The translations under genes were made by a program, and so were the position numbers. Below the pieces are notes generated by a model. That model made no database searches. It saw nothing but the letters and a program-made list of their open reading frames with translations, and had not been told where the DNA came from. Of a stretch of DNA of 64,000 nucleotides, positions 1-8,275 are shown piece by piece. Position 1 is the stretch's first letter; each line of letters starts with the position of its first letter. Origin of the DNA: Flexivirga meconopsidis (GTDB lineage Bacteria; Actinomycetota; Actinomycetes; Actinomycetales; Dermatophilaceae); contig NZ_JAOBQJ010000004.1 of the NCBI RefSeq assembly GCF_026162425.1, positions 372,001 to 436,000 of the forward strand, written 5' to 3'.

Positions 1-158
1 ATGCTGTAGGCCAGCGTCGACTTGCCGGAGCCGTTGGGGCCCATGATCGCGTGAGTCTCCCCCGACTTCACCGTCAGGTTGACGCCCTTGAGGATCTCCT
101 TGCTGCCCTGCTCGGTGTCCACCGAAACGTGCAGGTCGCGAATCTCCAGCGTTGACAT
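1..158 (-). CDS. sufC: Fe-S cluster assembly ATPase SufC (partial, N-terminal end)
   Basis: Only the first 52 or so codons are in the window; the gene runs off the left edge. The visible protein begins [13 protein letters not shown] and contains a complete Walker A loop, GPNGSGKST, in the position expected of an ABC ATPase. SufC is the cytoplasmic ATPase of the SufBCD scaffold that builds Fe-S clusters. It is the last visible gene of the operon sufR-sufB-sufD-Rieske-sufC, starting 20 bp after the Rieske gene. The identification rests on the N-terminus plus this context. Confidence 0.93.
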   Translation of the reverse strand, partial: MSTLEIRDLHVSVDTEQGSKEILKGVNLTVKSGETHAIMGPNGSGKSTLAYS

Positions 159-178
159 ATCTTTTGGCACTCTCTTCT

Positions 179-532
179 TCAGCTTGCGGGGACGGAGACG
201 GAGACGTAGACGTCGCCGTCCTGGACGATGACGGGATAGACAGCGATCGGCTGGGTGGCGGGCAGCCCGGTCGGATCGCCGGTGTTGAGGTCGAAGCGGG
301 AGCCGTGCAGCCAGCACTCGATCGTGCAGCCCTCGACGTCACCCTCGGACAGCGAGACCTGGCCGTGACTGCAGATGTCGTTGACCGCGTGCACGACACC
401 CTGGTCGTCGCGCACCATCGCCACCGGCACCCCGTTGATCTCGGCCAGTGCTGCGGTCTCGACCGGCAGCTCCTCGACCGCGCACACGCGAACGAAGTCT
501 TCGGTCAGCTGGACGGACTCCTCGGCACTCAT
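179..532 (-). CDS. Rieske [2Fe-2S] ferredoxin of the suf operon
   Basis: A small soluble protein of 117 residues with one Rieske domain. The cluster ligands are visible: Cys54-Ser-His56 and Cys73-Trp-Leu-His76, the C-x-H ... C-x-x-H pattern. There is no signal peptide or membrane segment, so it is cytoplasmic, of the type annotated as the ferredoxin subunit of non-heme iron oxygenases. Its start overlaps the sufD stop (ATGA), so it is translationally coupled into the suf operon between sufD and sufC, an arrangement common in actinobacteria. Its role there is not established; electron donation during cluster assembly is a guess. Confidence 0.9.
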   Translation of the reverse strand: MSAEESVQLTEDFVRVCAVEELPVETAALAEINGVPVAMVRDDQGVVHAVNDICSHGQVSLSEGDVEGCTIECWLHGSRFDLNTGDPTGLPATQPIAVYPVIVQDGDVYVSVSVPAS

Positions 533-1722
533 GCGTTCGCTCGCGCCTCCGGGCTTGCGGCGAGCTCCTCGTCGATCGCCGCCATCAGCGGGTCGACGAC
601 CTCGGGCACGCCGATCTTGTTGATCACGTCGGCGAAGAAGCCGCGCACGACCAGCCGCCGGGCCTGCACCTCAGGGATGCCACGCGCTTGCAGGTAGAAC
701 AACTGCTCGTCGTCGAATCGGCCGGTCGAGCTGGCGTGGCCGGCACCGGCGATCTCGCCGGTCTCGATCTCCAGGTTGGGCACCGAGTCGGCGCGGGCGC
801 CGTCGGTGAGGACCAGGTTGCGGTTGAGCTCGTAGGTCTCGATGCCTTCGGCCTCGGCCCGGATGAGGACGTCGCCGACCCACACCGAGTGGGCCGAATC
901 CCCTTGCAGCGCACCCTTGTAGGTCACCAAGGAGGTGCACTGCGGCGCGTTGTGGTCGACGAACGTACGGTGCTCCAGGTGCTGACCGGCGTCGGCGAAG
1001 TAGACCCCGAGCAAGGTGGCCTCGCCACCGGGCCCGGCGTACTTGACGTTGGAGTTCAGTCGCACGATCGCACCGCCGAGGGTGACGGCGATGTGCCGGT
1101 AGGTCGCGTCGCGACCGACCTGCGCCTCGTGCTGCGCCAGGTGATGGGCGTCGTCGTCCCACTGCTGCAGGCTCACCACGGTGAGGTTCGCGCCGTCGCC
1201 GACGACGATCTCGACGTTGGCGGTGTGCTCGCCGGACCCGGTGTGCTCGATGATCACCAGACCCTTGGCGTGGGTGCCGGCCTCGATCACCACGTGCCCG
1301 GTCGAACGCTTCCCGGCGGCGCCATGCACGGCGACCCGGATCGGCGCGTCGTACTCGGTGTCGGCCGCGAGCTTCAGGTGCAGCGCCTTGCTGCTCTGTG
1401 CGCTCGCCACCACCGACGCCCGGTCGCCGGGCACCAGCACGGTGCCGCGCGGGGCCTCCCCGACGGCCAGCGGCTTGCCGACCACCGACGGGTCGGAGAC
1501 CTCGACGGTCAGCGCGTCGGAGTCACCGGGCTCGTCGGCCAGCACCGCGGTCAGGCGGTCGACCGGCGTGAACCGCCAGTCCTCCTCGCGGCCGTGCGGC
1601 ACCGGGAAGTCCGCCACCTCGAAGGAGGTGCGGCGCTCGGCGCGCGACTGCTCGGGCACGAGCCCGACCTGTGCGGCCGGGTCGGTGTGCGTCTGCGGAC
1701 CAGACGTCAACAGCGAGTTCAA
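529..1722 (-). CDS. sufD: Fe-S cluster assembly protein SufD
   Basis: SufD is the paralogue of SufB in the SufBC2D scaffold that assembles and transfers Fe-S clusters. The sequence shows the family's beta-helix core and the typical C-terminal region ending in the helix that binds SufC (FLQARGIPEVQARRLV... then GFFADVINKIG). I chose the TTG at 1720-1722, giving 397 residues starting LNSLLTSGPQTH. It is preceded by GGAAGGA at 5 nt spacing, whereas the longer frame (ATG at 1779) overlaps sufB and adds 19 residues of no family character. The gap to the sufB stop is 43 bp, and the stop overlaps the start of the Rieske gene. Confidence 0.92.
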   Translation of the reverse strand: MNSLLTSGPQTHTDPAAQVGLVPEQSRAERRTSFEVADFPVPHGREEDWRFTPVDRLTAVLADEPGDSDALTVEVSDPSVVGKPLAVGEAPRGTVLVPGDRASVVASAQSSKALHLKLAADTEYDAPIRVAVHGAAGKRSTGHVVIEAGTHAKGLVIIEHTGSGEHTANVEIVVGDGANLTVVSLQQWDDDAHHLAQHEAQVGRDATYRHIAVTLGGAIVRLNSNVKYAGPGGEATLLGVYFADAGQHLEHRTFVDHNAPQCTSLVTYKGALQGDSAHSVWVGDVLIRAEAEGIETYELNRNLVLTDGARADSVPNLEIETGEIAGAGHASSTGRFDDEQLFYLQARGIPEVQARRLVVRGFFADVINKIGVPEVVDPLMAAIDEELAASPEARANA

Positions 1723-1765
1723 CTTTGTCCTTCCGATAAGAGCTGTATGGCGAACTTCGTGGGGA

Positions 1766-3180
<1,415 letters not shown>

Positions 3181-3184
<4 letters not shown>

Positions 3185-3873
3185 CGCGAATCCCTTTCAG
3201 TCGCTTGGGCATTGGGCGTCGGAACGAATGTGGTGCACACGTGGTCGCCGTGCGCGAGCGAGGCAAGCCGTTGGACGTGCACGCCGAGGGTGGCCGAGAA
3301 GACCTTGGCTTCTTCCTCGCAGAACTGCGGAAACTCGGCGGCGACGTGCTGCACGGGACAGTGCCCCTGACACAGTTGAACGCCCGCCAGCGGGGTGCCA
3401 TTCCCCACCGGACGGGTCGATGCGGCATACCCCTGCTCGGTCAGCGCCTCGGCGAGGGCCGCCGTGCGTTCGTCGATATCGGAACCGGCTGCGTCCACCG
3501 CGGGACGGACCTTGCCGGCGAGCGTCTCGGCCCGCTTGCGCGCGAACTCGTGCACCGCCGCGCCGCCGGCGTGGTCGCGCATGAAGCGCAGCACGTCGGT
3601 CGCGAGAGTGTCGTAGTCGCCACGCAGTTGCGCGTGGCCGGTGTCGGACAACACGTACGCGCGGGCCGGGCGCCCCCGCTTGCGTTCGCCGTTGCCACTT
3701 TGGTCCCGCTCCTCGACCAGCGAGTCGTGCGACAGGCAGTCCAGATGACGGCGTACCGCTGCTGGGGTGAGGCCGAGCGACTCTCCGAGCTCAGCCGCCG
3801 TGATCGGGCCGCGCTCGGAGATCGTGCGCAGCACGCGATCACGCGTGCCGACGTCGCCGGCGGGGATAAACAC
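3181..3873 (-). CDS. sufR: Transcriptional repressor SufR (Fe-S sensing, ArsR/DeoR-type HTH)
   Basis: A 230-residue regulator heading the suf operon. Residues about 12-60 form a winged helix-turn-helix ([25 protein letters not shown]). The C-terminal half carries Cys168, Cys172, Cys185 and Cys213, including the LCQGHCP motif, which are the expected cluster ligands. In cyanobacteria and mycobacteria SufR holds a [4Fe-4S] cluster and represses suf when clusters are sufficient. The start is GTG, with no clear Shine-Dalgarno sequence. An inverted repeat resembling a SufR operator overlaps that start codon, consistent with autoregulation. The stop overlaps sufB. Confidence 0.93.
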
Positions 3874-3884
3874 AACATCAGTGT
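3870..3884 (-). promoter_or_regulatory. Putative SufR operator overlapping the sufR start codon
   Basis: On the coding strand the sequence reads ACACT-GATGT-TGTGT, an inverted repeat (ACAC/GTGT arms) that covers the GTG start of sufR. From memory, the mycobacterial SufR site is described as ACACT-N5-TGTGA, which this matches at nine of ten defined positions. Binding here would block the 5' end of the whole operon. This is inference from sequence similarity and position. Confidence 0.5.
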
Positions 3885-3910
3885 GACGTAATTCCCCGAC
3901 GGCGATCCAG

Positions 3911-3924
3911 CCAGGCTTACCTAA
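3911..3924 (-). promoter_or_regulatory. Possible IdeR/DtxR half-site upstream of sufR
   Basis: On the minus strand the sequence is TTAGGTAAGCCTGG. Its first twelve bases match the left half and centre of the actinobacterial iron-box consensus TTAGGTTAGSCTAACCTAA with one mismatch, but the right half is not conserved. It lies 38-51 bp upstream of the sufR start. It may link suf expression to iron, or may be fortuitous. Confidence 0.25.
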
Positions 3925-3949
3925 CTTGGGCGATGCGCCCGAAAGCGGC

Positions 3950-5113
3950 TCAGCAGGTAGGCATCAACCCGAAGCGCTGCTTCATCGCCAGCACCCGCTG
4001 CGCCGCGGCGGTCACCTTGGCGCGGAAGCCGCCGTCGGTGCGTGCCTTGGCCAGAGCGGCGTCATACATCGGCGCGACCGCTGCGGGGTTCACCGACAGG
4101 ATCAGGTCGACACCGTTGTTGATCGAGACAGTGCCACGGGCGGCGTACGACCACCGGGTCGCGGACTTGGCGTTGCCGAAGTCGTCGGTCATGATCACGC
4201 CCTGAAAACCGAGCGACCGCAGCCAGCTCATCACCGGCCCGGAGAAGACCGCCTGCCTGCTGCTGTCGATCTTGTTGTAGAACGCAGACGACATCATGAT
4301 CGTCGGCACCCCGGCGTTGATGAGCTGTTTGAACGGGGTGACGTAGCCGGAGGTCTTGGAGATCGAGTTGTCGACCACCGTGGCGGTGGTGTCGGTGTTG
4401 GCCGAAACCAGCCCGAGACCGGGGAAATGCTTGCCGGTCACCGCGACGTGACCCTGGAACTCCTGGCCGTTGAGGATGTCGACGACGGCCCGCCCGACCC
4501 GGTCGGTGTTGTAGCCGTACTCGCGGTCGTAATAGCCGATCGGCGGGTTGTAACGGCCCTGCGGAACCGTGTCGGCGACCGGCGCGAGGTTCATGTTCAC
4601 CCCGGCTGCCCGCAGTTGGCCGCCCCATCGGGCGGCGCTGCTGCGCAGCGTCGCGGACGGCCAGGTGCCCTGCGTCAGTGCTGTCGGCATCCTGTCGATC
4701 CCGCTGCCCTGCAGCACCTGGACATAACCGCCCTCCTGGTCGGTGGCGACCAGCAACGGCACCGATGAGGTGCTGGCGGAGTTGACCTTCGCCTTGAACG
4801 CCGCGACCGTCCTCGCCGGCACCGCGGTGCCACCGGTGCTCCGCCCGGTCAACATGATGTTGCCGATATGCCTGCTGGTGATCAGGCCCAGTGCCGTGGC
4901 GTTGGCGCCGGTCGCCGGCGTGCCGACCATGAACATCTGCCCGACCTGCTGCTCGAGACTCATCCGGGCCAGGACCTGGCTCGGGGTGCACGCGGCGGAG
5001 GCCACGCTCGGCACACCCTGCGCGGTCGGTGGCGCGGCGGTCGCCGCGCTGCCGAGTGCTGCCGACCCGAGCGCGACGGTGGTGACTGCTGCGAACTTGC
5101 CAAGAACCTGCAT
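3950..5113 (-). CDS. Secreted glycoside hydrolase family 3 protein (beta-N-acetylhexosaminidase-like)
   Basis: A 387-residue exported protein. Residues about 1-27 form a signal peptide (MQVLGKFAAV, then an Ala-rich hydrophobic stretch ending near ATAAPP). The GH3 N-terminal domain follows, with TDQEGGYVQ (near 125), KHFPGLG (near 228) and the nucleophile region GVIMTDDFG (near 306-313). Family members remove N-acetylglucosamine or related sugars from the cell wall. The canonical KHFPGHG...DSH loop of NagZ is changed to KHFPGLG...NTD, so the usual histidine is missing; I have seen this variant in other actinobacteria. The start at 5113 has GAGGGGAA upstream; the longer frame from 5164 would precede the signal peptide. 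Confidence 0.85.
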   Translation of the reverse strand: MQVLGKFAAVTTVALGSAALGSAATAAPPTAQGVPSVASAACTPSQVLARMSLEQQVGQMFMVGTPATGANATALGLITSRHIGNIMLTGRSTGGTAVPARTVAAFKAKVNSASTSSVPLLVATDQEGGYVQVLQGSGIDRMPTALTQGTWPSATLRSSAARWGGQLRAAGVNMNLAPVADTVPQGRYNPPIGYYDREYGYNTDRVGRAVVDILNGQEFQGHVAVTGKHFPGLGLVSANTDTTATVVDNSISKTSGYVTPFKQLINAGVPTIMMSSAFYNKIDSSRQAVFSGPVMSWLRSLGFQGVIMTDDFGNAKSATRWSYAARGTVSINNGVDLILSVNPAAVAPMYDAALAKARTDGGFRAKVTAAAQRVLAMKQRFGLMPTC

Positions 5114-5251
5114 GACGGACTTCCCCTCAATCCGGTACAGCGCCCCTGATGTGAGCCCTGACACCAGTATGGACGCCTTACCCCGGGCACGGGTTGTCCC
5201 GCGTGGGCCTTGCGCAAACCGTCAACCGGGCACGACCTACAATTTCCCGTT

Positions 5252-5977
5252 GTGACCGCTCCCGTTCCGCCTGTCGTCGTCGACGGCGTGACGCACCATT
5301 ACGGCAGCCGGCGAGCACTCGACGCAATGTCGTGGGCGGCTCCCGAAGCGGCGATCACCTGCGTGCTCGGCCCGAACGGTGCCGGCAAGACCACAGTCAT
5401 GGAGATGGCCGAAGGGCTGCGCCGCCCCGACTCAGGAGTGGTGCGCGTGCTCGGCACCGACCCGTGGCGAGCCGACGCGGACCATCGCCGCCGGGTCGGC
5501 GTGATGCTGCAGGACGGCGGCCTCCCGGGCTCGGTCAAACCGCTGCGTCTCCTGGAGCACATCGCGGCCCTCTACGGAACGCCCGGCGAATTGCCTTCTC
5601 TGGTGGACCAATTGGGCATCGACGACTTCCGTCATACATCATTGCGAAGACTGTCGGGCGGGCAACGGCAGCGGGTGGCGCTCGCTGCTGCACTGGTCGG
5701 CCGGCCCGAGGTCGTCTTCCTCGACGAACCGAGCGCGGGGCTCGACCCGCACGCCCGTCTGGACGTCTGGGACCTGGTGCGCTCGACCCGGGACCGCGGG
5801 TGTTGCGTGGTCGTCACCACCCACTCCTTCGACGAGGCGCAGCGCCTGGCCGACCGGGTGATCATCGTCGCGTCCGGGGCCGTCGTAGCCGACGGGACGG
5901 TGGCGGAGGTCGGCGGCGCCACCGGCCTCGAAGACAGCTATTTCGCCCTCACCCGCGCTCCGAAGGCCAGCAGATGA
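5252..5977 (+). CDS. ABC transporter ATP-binding protein
   Basis: A 241-residue ATPase with Walker A GPNGAGKT (about 40-47), signature LSGGQRQR (about 134-141) and Walker B VVFLDEP (about 154-160), all intact. It pairs with the six-helix permease that follows, overlapping it by ATGA, and is a drug/heme-type exporter of the ABC-2 class. The pair sits directly before ctaA, as in M. tuberculosis Rv1458c-Rv1457c-Rv1456c, so a link to heme or cytochrome oxidase assembly is often suspected but unproven. The GTG at 5252 gives a normal N-terminus (VTAPVPPVVVDGVTHHYG); the upstream ATG at 5210 adds 14 residues without family support. Confidence 0.9.
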   Translation: MTAPVPPVVVDGVTHHYGSRRALDAMSWAAPEAAITCVLGPNGAGKTTVMEMAEGLRRPDSGVVRVLGTDPWRADADHRRRVGVMLQDGGLPGSVKPLRLLEHIAALYGTPGELPSLVDQLGIDDFRHTSLRRLSGGQRQRVALAAALVGRPEVVFLDEPSAGLDPHARLDVWDLVRSTRDRGCCVVVTTHSFDEAQRLADRVIIVASGAVVADGTVAEVGGATGLEDSYFALTRAPKASR

Positions 5978-6717
5978 GTTCCCCCGCCGTGCGCGTCCGA
6001 TCCCAGGCGGCGTTCGAAACCCGCACCTTGCTCGGCAACGGCGAGCAACTGCTCGTCTCGCTGATCTTGCCGGCCATGGCGCTGATCGGCCTGGCCGTCA
6101 GCAGCACGCCAGACCTCGGTCCCGGCCGCCGCATCGACATCGTCGTACCCAGCGTGCTCGCGCTGGCGGTCGTTTCCACCGCCTTCACCGGGCAGGCGAT
6201 CGCCACCGGCTTCGATCGACGGTATGGCGTGCTGCGCCTGCTTGGAGTGACTCCCCTCGGCCGCTCCGGGCTCCTTGCCGGCAAGGCGCTGGCGGTGCTG
6301 GTGGTCGTCGTGCTCCAGACGATCCTGCTCAGCGTGCTCGGCGCCCTCTTCGGCTGGCAACCGAACCTCGGCGGCATCCTGGTCGGGGCGCTGCTCATGC
6401 TGCTCGGCACCTGGACCTGGGTGGCCATCGCGCTCCTGCTCGCCGGGGTCCTGCGGGCAGAGGCAGTGCTCGCGGTCGCCAACCTGTTGTGGGTGATCTT
6501 CGCCGCTGCCGGCGGGCTGCTCTACCCCACGGCGAAGCTGCCCGGCATGGTCGGGGACGTGGTGCGGCTGCTGCCGTCCGGCGCGCTCGGCGACGGTCTG
6601 CGGGACGCGCTGACCGGCCATGAGGGGTCGCTGCTGCTGCCGATCCTGGTCCTGCTTCTCTGGGGACTGGCCGCTACTGCCCTGACCGCCACATTCTTCC
6701 GATGGGACGACAAGTAA
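5974..6717 (+). CDS. ABC-2 type transporter permease
   Basis: A 247-residue integral membrane protein with about six hydrophobic helices (for example LLVSLILPAMALIGLAV, ALAVLVVVVLQTILLSVLGAL and LWVIFAAAGGLLYP). It is the permease partner of the preceding ATPase and starts within its stop codon (ATGA). The stop TAA overlaps the ctaA start, so ATPase, permease and ctaA form one transcription unit. The substrate cannot be read from sequence. A much longer reading frame from 5194 covers the same region but is only an open extension. Confidence 0.88.
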   Translation: MSSPAVRVRSQAAFETRTLLGNGEQLLVSLILPAMALIGLAVSSTPDLGPGRRIDIVVPSVLALAVVSTAFTGQAIATGFDRRYGVLRLLGVTPLGRSGLLAGKALAVLVVVVLQTILLSVLGALFGWQPNLGGILVGALLMLLGTWTWVAIALLLAGVLRAEAVLAVANLLWVIFAAAGGLLYPTAKLPGMVGDVVRLLPSGALGDGLRDALTGHEGSLLLPILVLLLWGLAATALTATFFRWDDK

Positions 6718-7733
6718 TGCCCGACGCCCCCGCCCCTACCCGCGGCATCCTGCCGCCGGTGCAGCGTTCGACCGGGCTCGCGCTCTGGTTGCGCCGACTG
6801 TTCTGGCTCAACCTCTTCGTCGAGGTGCTGATCGTCGCCACTGGTGGGCTGGTCCGCCTGACCGCGAGCGGCCTCGGCTGCCCCGACTGGCCGCAGTGTG
6901 TGCCCGGTTCGCTCACGCCGACCAAGCAGCAGGAACAGTCGTGGCACAAGTACATCGAGTTCGGCAACCGCTCCCTGACGAGCGTGGTGAGCATCGTCGC
7001 GTTGGCACTGCTGATCGCGGTCATCGTCGACCAACGCAAGGGCTCCCGCCGGCGCGGCCTGTGGCCGCCGGTCGTCGGCATCCTGCTCGGCATCGCCGTC
7101 CAGGCGGTGGTCGGCGGCATCTCGGTGCGCACCGGCCTGAACCCGGCCATCGTTGCCACTCATTTCCTTGCCTCGATGGTGCTCGTCTCGGCCTCAGCCT
7201 GGCTGGTATGGCGAGCTCGCGAAGGCGACGGCACCCCGAATCCGTTGGTGCCGCGTGAGATTCGCTGGTTGTCGATCGTGACGAGTGCGGTGCTGCTCGT
7301 CGTGCTCTTCCTCGGCACCATGGTCACCGGTTCCGGGCCGCACTCCGGCGACGACGCGGAGAACCCGGCCCGCCTGTCCTTCGACGTGCGCACGGTCGCA
7401 TGGCTGCACGCCGACACTGTCATGCTGCTCACCGGCCTGGTGGTCGCGATGCTGATCGCGACCCTGCTGGTGGCGCGTCACACCCGTGCGCCGCGGGCGT
7501 GGGGTGCGGTCCTCGGCGTGATCGTGCTGCAGGGGGTCGTCGGCTACACCCAGTATTTCCTCGAGGTGCCGGCCGGGCTGGTCGAGATCCACATGATCCT
7601 GGCGTGCCTGCTGGTCATCGCCACCACCTGGGCGGTGCTGAGCCTGCGCGAGCGGCCGGTCGAGCTGGCCGCCCCGATGGACGAAGCAGAAGAGGCCGGC
7701 GATCAGCGTCGGCGCAGCGTCAGCCACCGCTGA
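6717..7733 (+). CDS. ctaA: Heme A synthase (COX15/CtaA family)
   Basis: A 338-residue, eight-helix membrane protein that oxidises heme O to heme A for aa3-type cytochrome oxidase. Typical features include GGLVRLTASGLGCPDWPQC near the N-terminus, conserved helix-borne histidines (HFLASM, WLHADTVMLL, EIHMIL) and the repeated G-x-x-V-R-L/T pattern of the two four-helix halves. The partner enzyme making heme O, CtaB, is encoded about 3 kb away on the other strand. The start at 6717 overlaps the permease stop by one base; an ATG at 6702 is also possible. The 3' end overlaps the convergent NifU-like gene by 31 bp. Confidence 0.92.
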   Translation: MPDAPAPTRGILPPVQRSTGLALWLRRLFWLNLFVEVLIVATGGLVRLTASGLGCPDWPQCVPGSLTPTKQQEQSWHKYIEFGNRSLTSVVSIVALALLIAVIVDQRKGSRRRGLWPPVVGILLGIAVQAVVGGISVRTGLNPAIVATHFLASMVLVSASAWLVWRAREGDGTPNPLVPREIRWLSIVTSAVLLVVLFLGTMVTGSGPHSGDDAENPARLSFDVRTVAWLHADTVMLLTGLVVAMLIATLLVARHTRAPRAWGAVLGVIVLQGVVGYTQYFLEVPAGLVEIHMILACLLVIATTWAVLSLRERPVELAAPMDEAEEAGDQRRRSVSHR

Positions 7734-8275
7734 CGCCGGGACGCCTCGAGCTGGGCGGCGACCACTTGGATCTCGCCCGGGTGGCGCTCGCGAATGGCGG
7801 CAGCAATGCGATGCTGCAAGGTGAAACCCGCCGCAGGGCAGTGCGAACAGGTGCCGGCGAATCCGATCTCGACCCGGCCACCGCGCGCCGACTCGAGCCA
7901 CACCTGGCCGCCGTGCGAGCGCACGTAGTCACCGGCCGGGCCGGCGATCACCTCCCGCGCGGCGGCCTCCAGCCTGGCATCGTCGCTCCATTGATCGGCC
8001 GAATCCGCTTCCCAATGCTGCGGATCGGTGAGAGCTTCGCGCAGCGTCGAGCGGACGGACGCCCCCGTCGTACGCCAGTCGTGACCGGCGCCGAGACGTA
8101 CCACCACGGCGTCGCTCTCACAGCACAGTGACTCGACGGTACCGTTCTCGACCAGTGCCTCCAGCGGCGGCGCCGCGTGCCGCACCGGGCCGACGAACGG
8201 CGTCACGTCGGCGCCGGTCACCCAGCGCACCGACCTGGGATCGGCAGCGATCGGCTCCGGGTGCAGTGCGACCAT
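7703..8275 (-). CDS. NifU-like protein encoded with feoAB
   Basis: A 190-residue protein whose C-terminal half is a NifU/Nfu domain with the cluster-binding motif GTCSHCPAAGFTLQ (CxxC) near residues 145-158. The N-terminal half (MVALHPEPIAADPRSVRW...) is seen in the actinobacterial family but has no function I can name. The ATG overlaps the feoB stop, so it is the third gene of feoA-feoB-nfu and is probably co-induced by iron limitation. It could carry or sense Fe-S clusters for the Fe(II) importer, taking the place of FeoC, which is absent. That role is inference; the domain call is direct. Confidence 0.82.
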   Translation of the reverse strand: MVALHPEPIAADPRSVRWVTGADVTPFVGPVRHAAPPLEALVENGTVESLCCESDAVVVRLGAGHDWRTTGASVRSTLREALTDPQHWEADSADQWSDDARLEAAAREVIAGPAGDYVRSHGGQVWLESARGGRVEIGFAGTCSHCPAAGFTLQHRIAAAIRERHPGEIQVVAAQLEASRRQRWLTLRRR

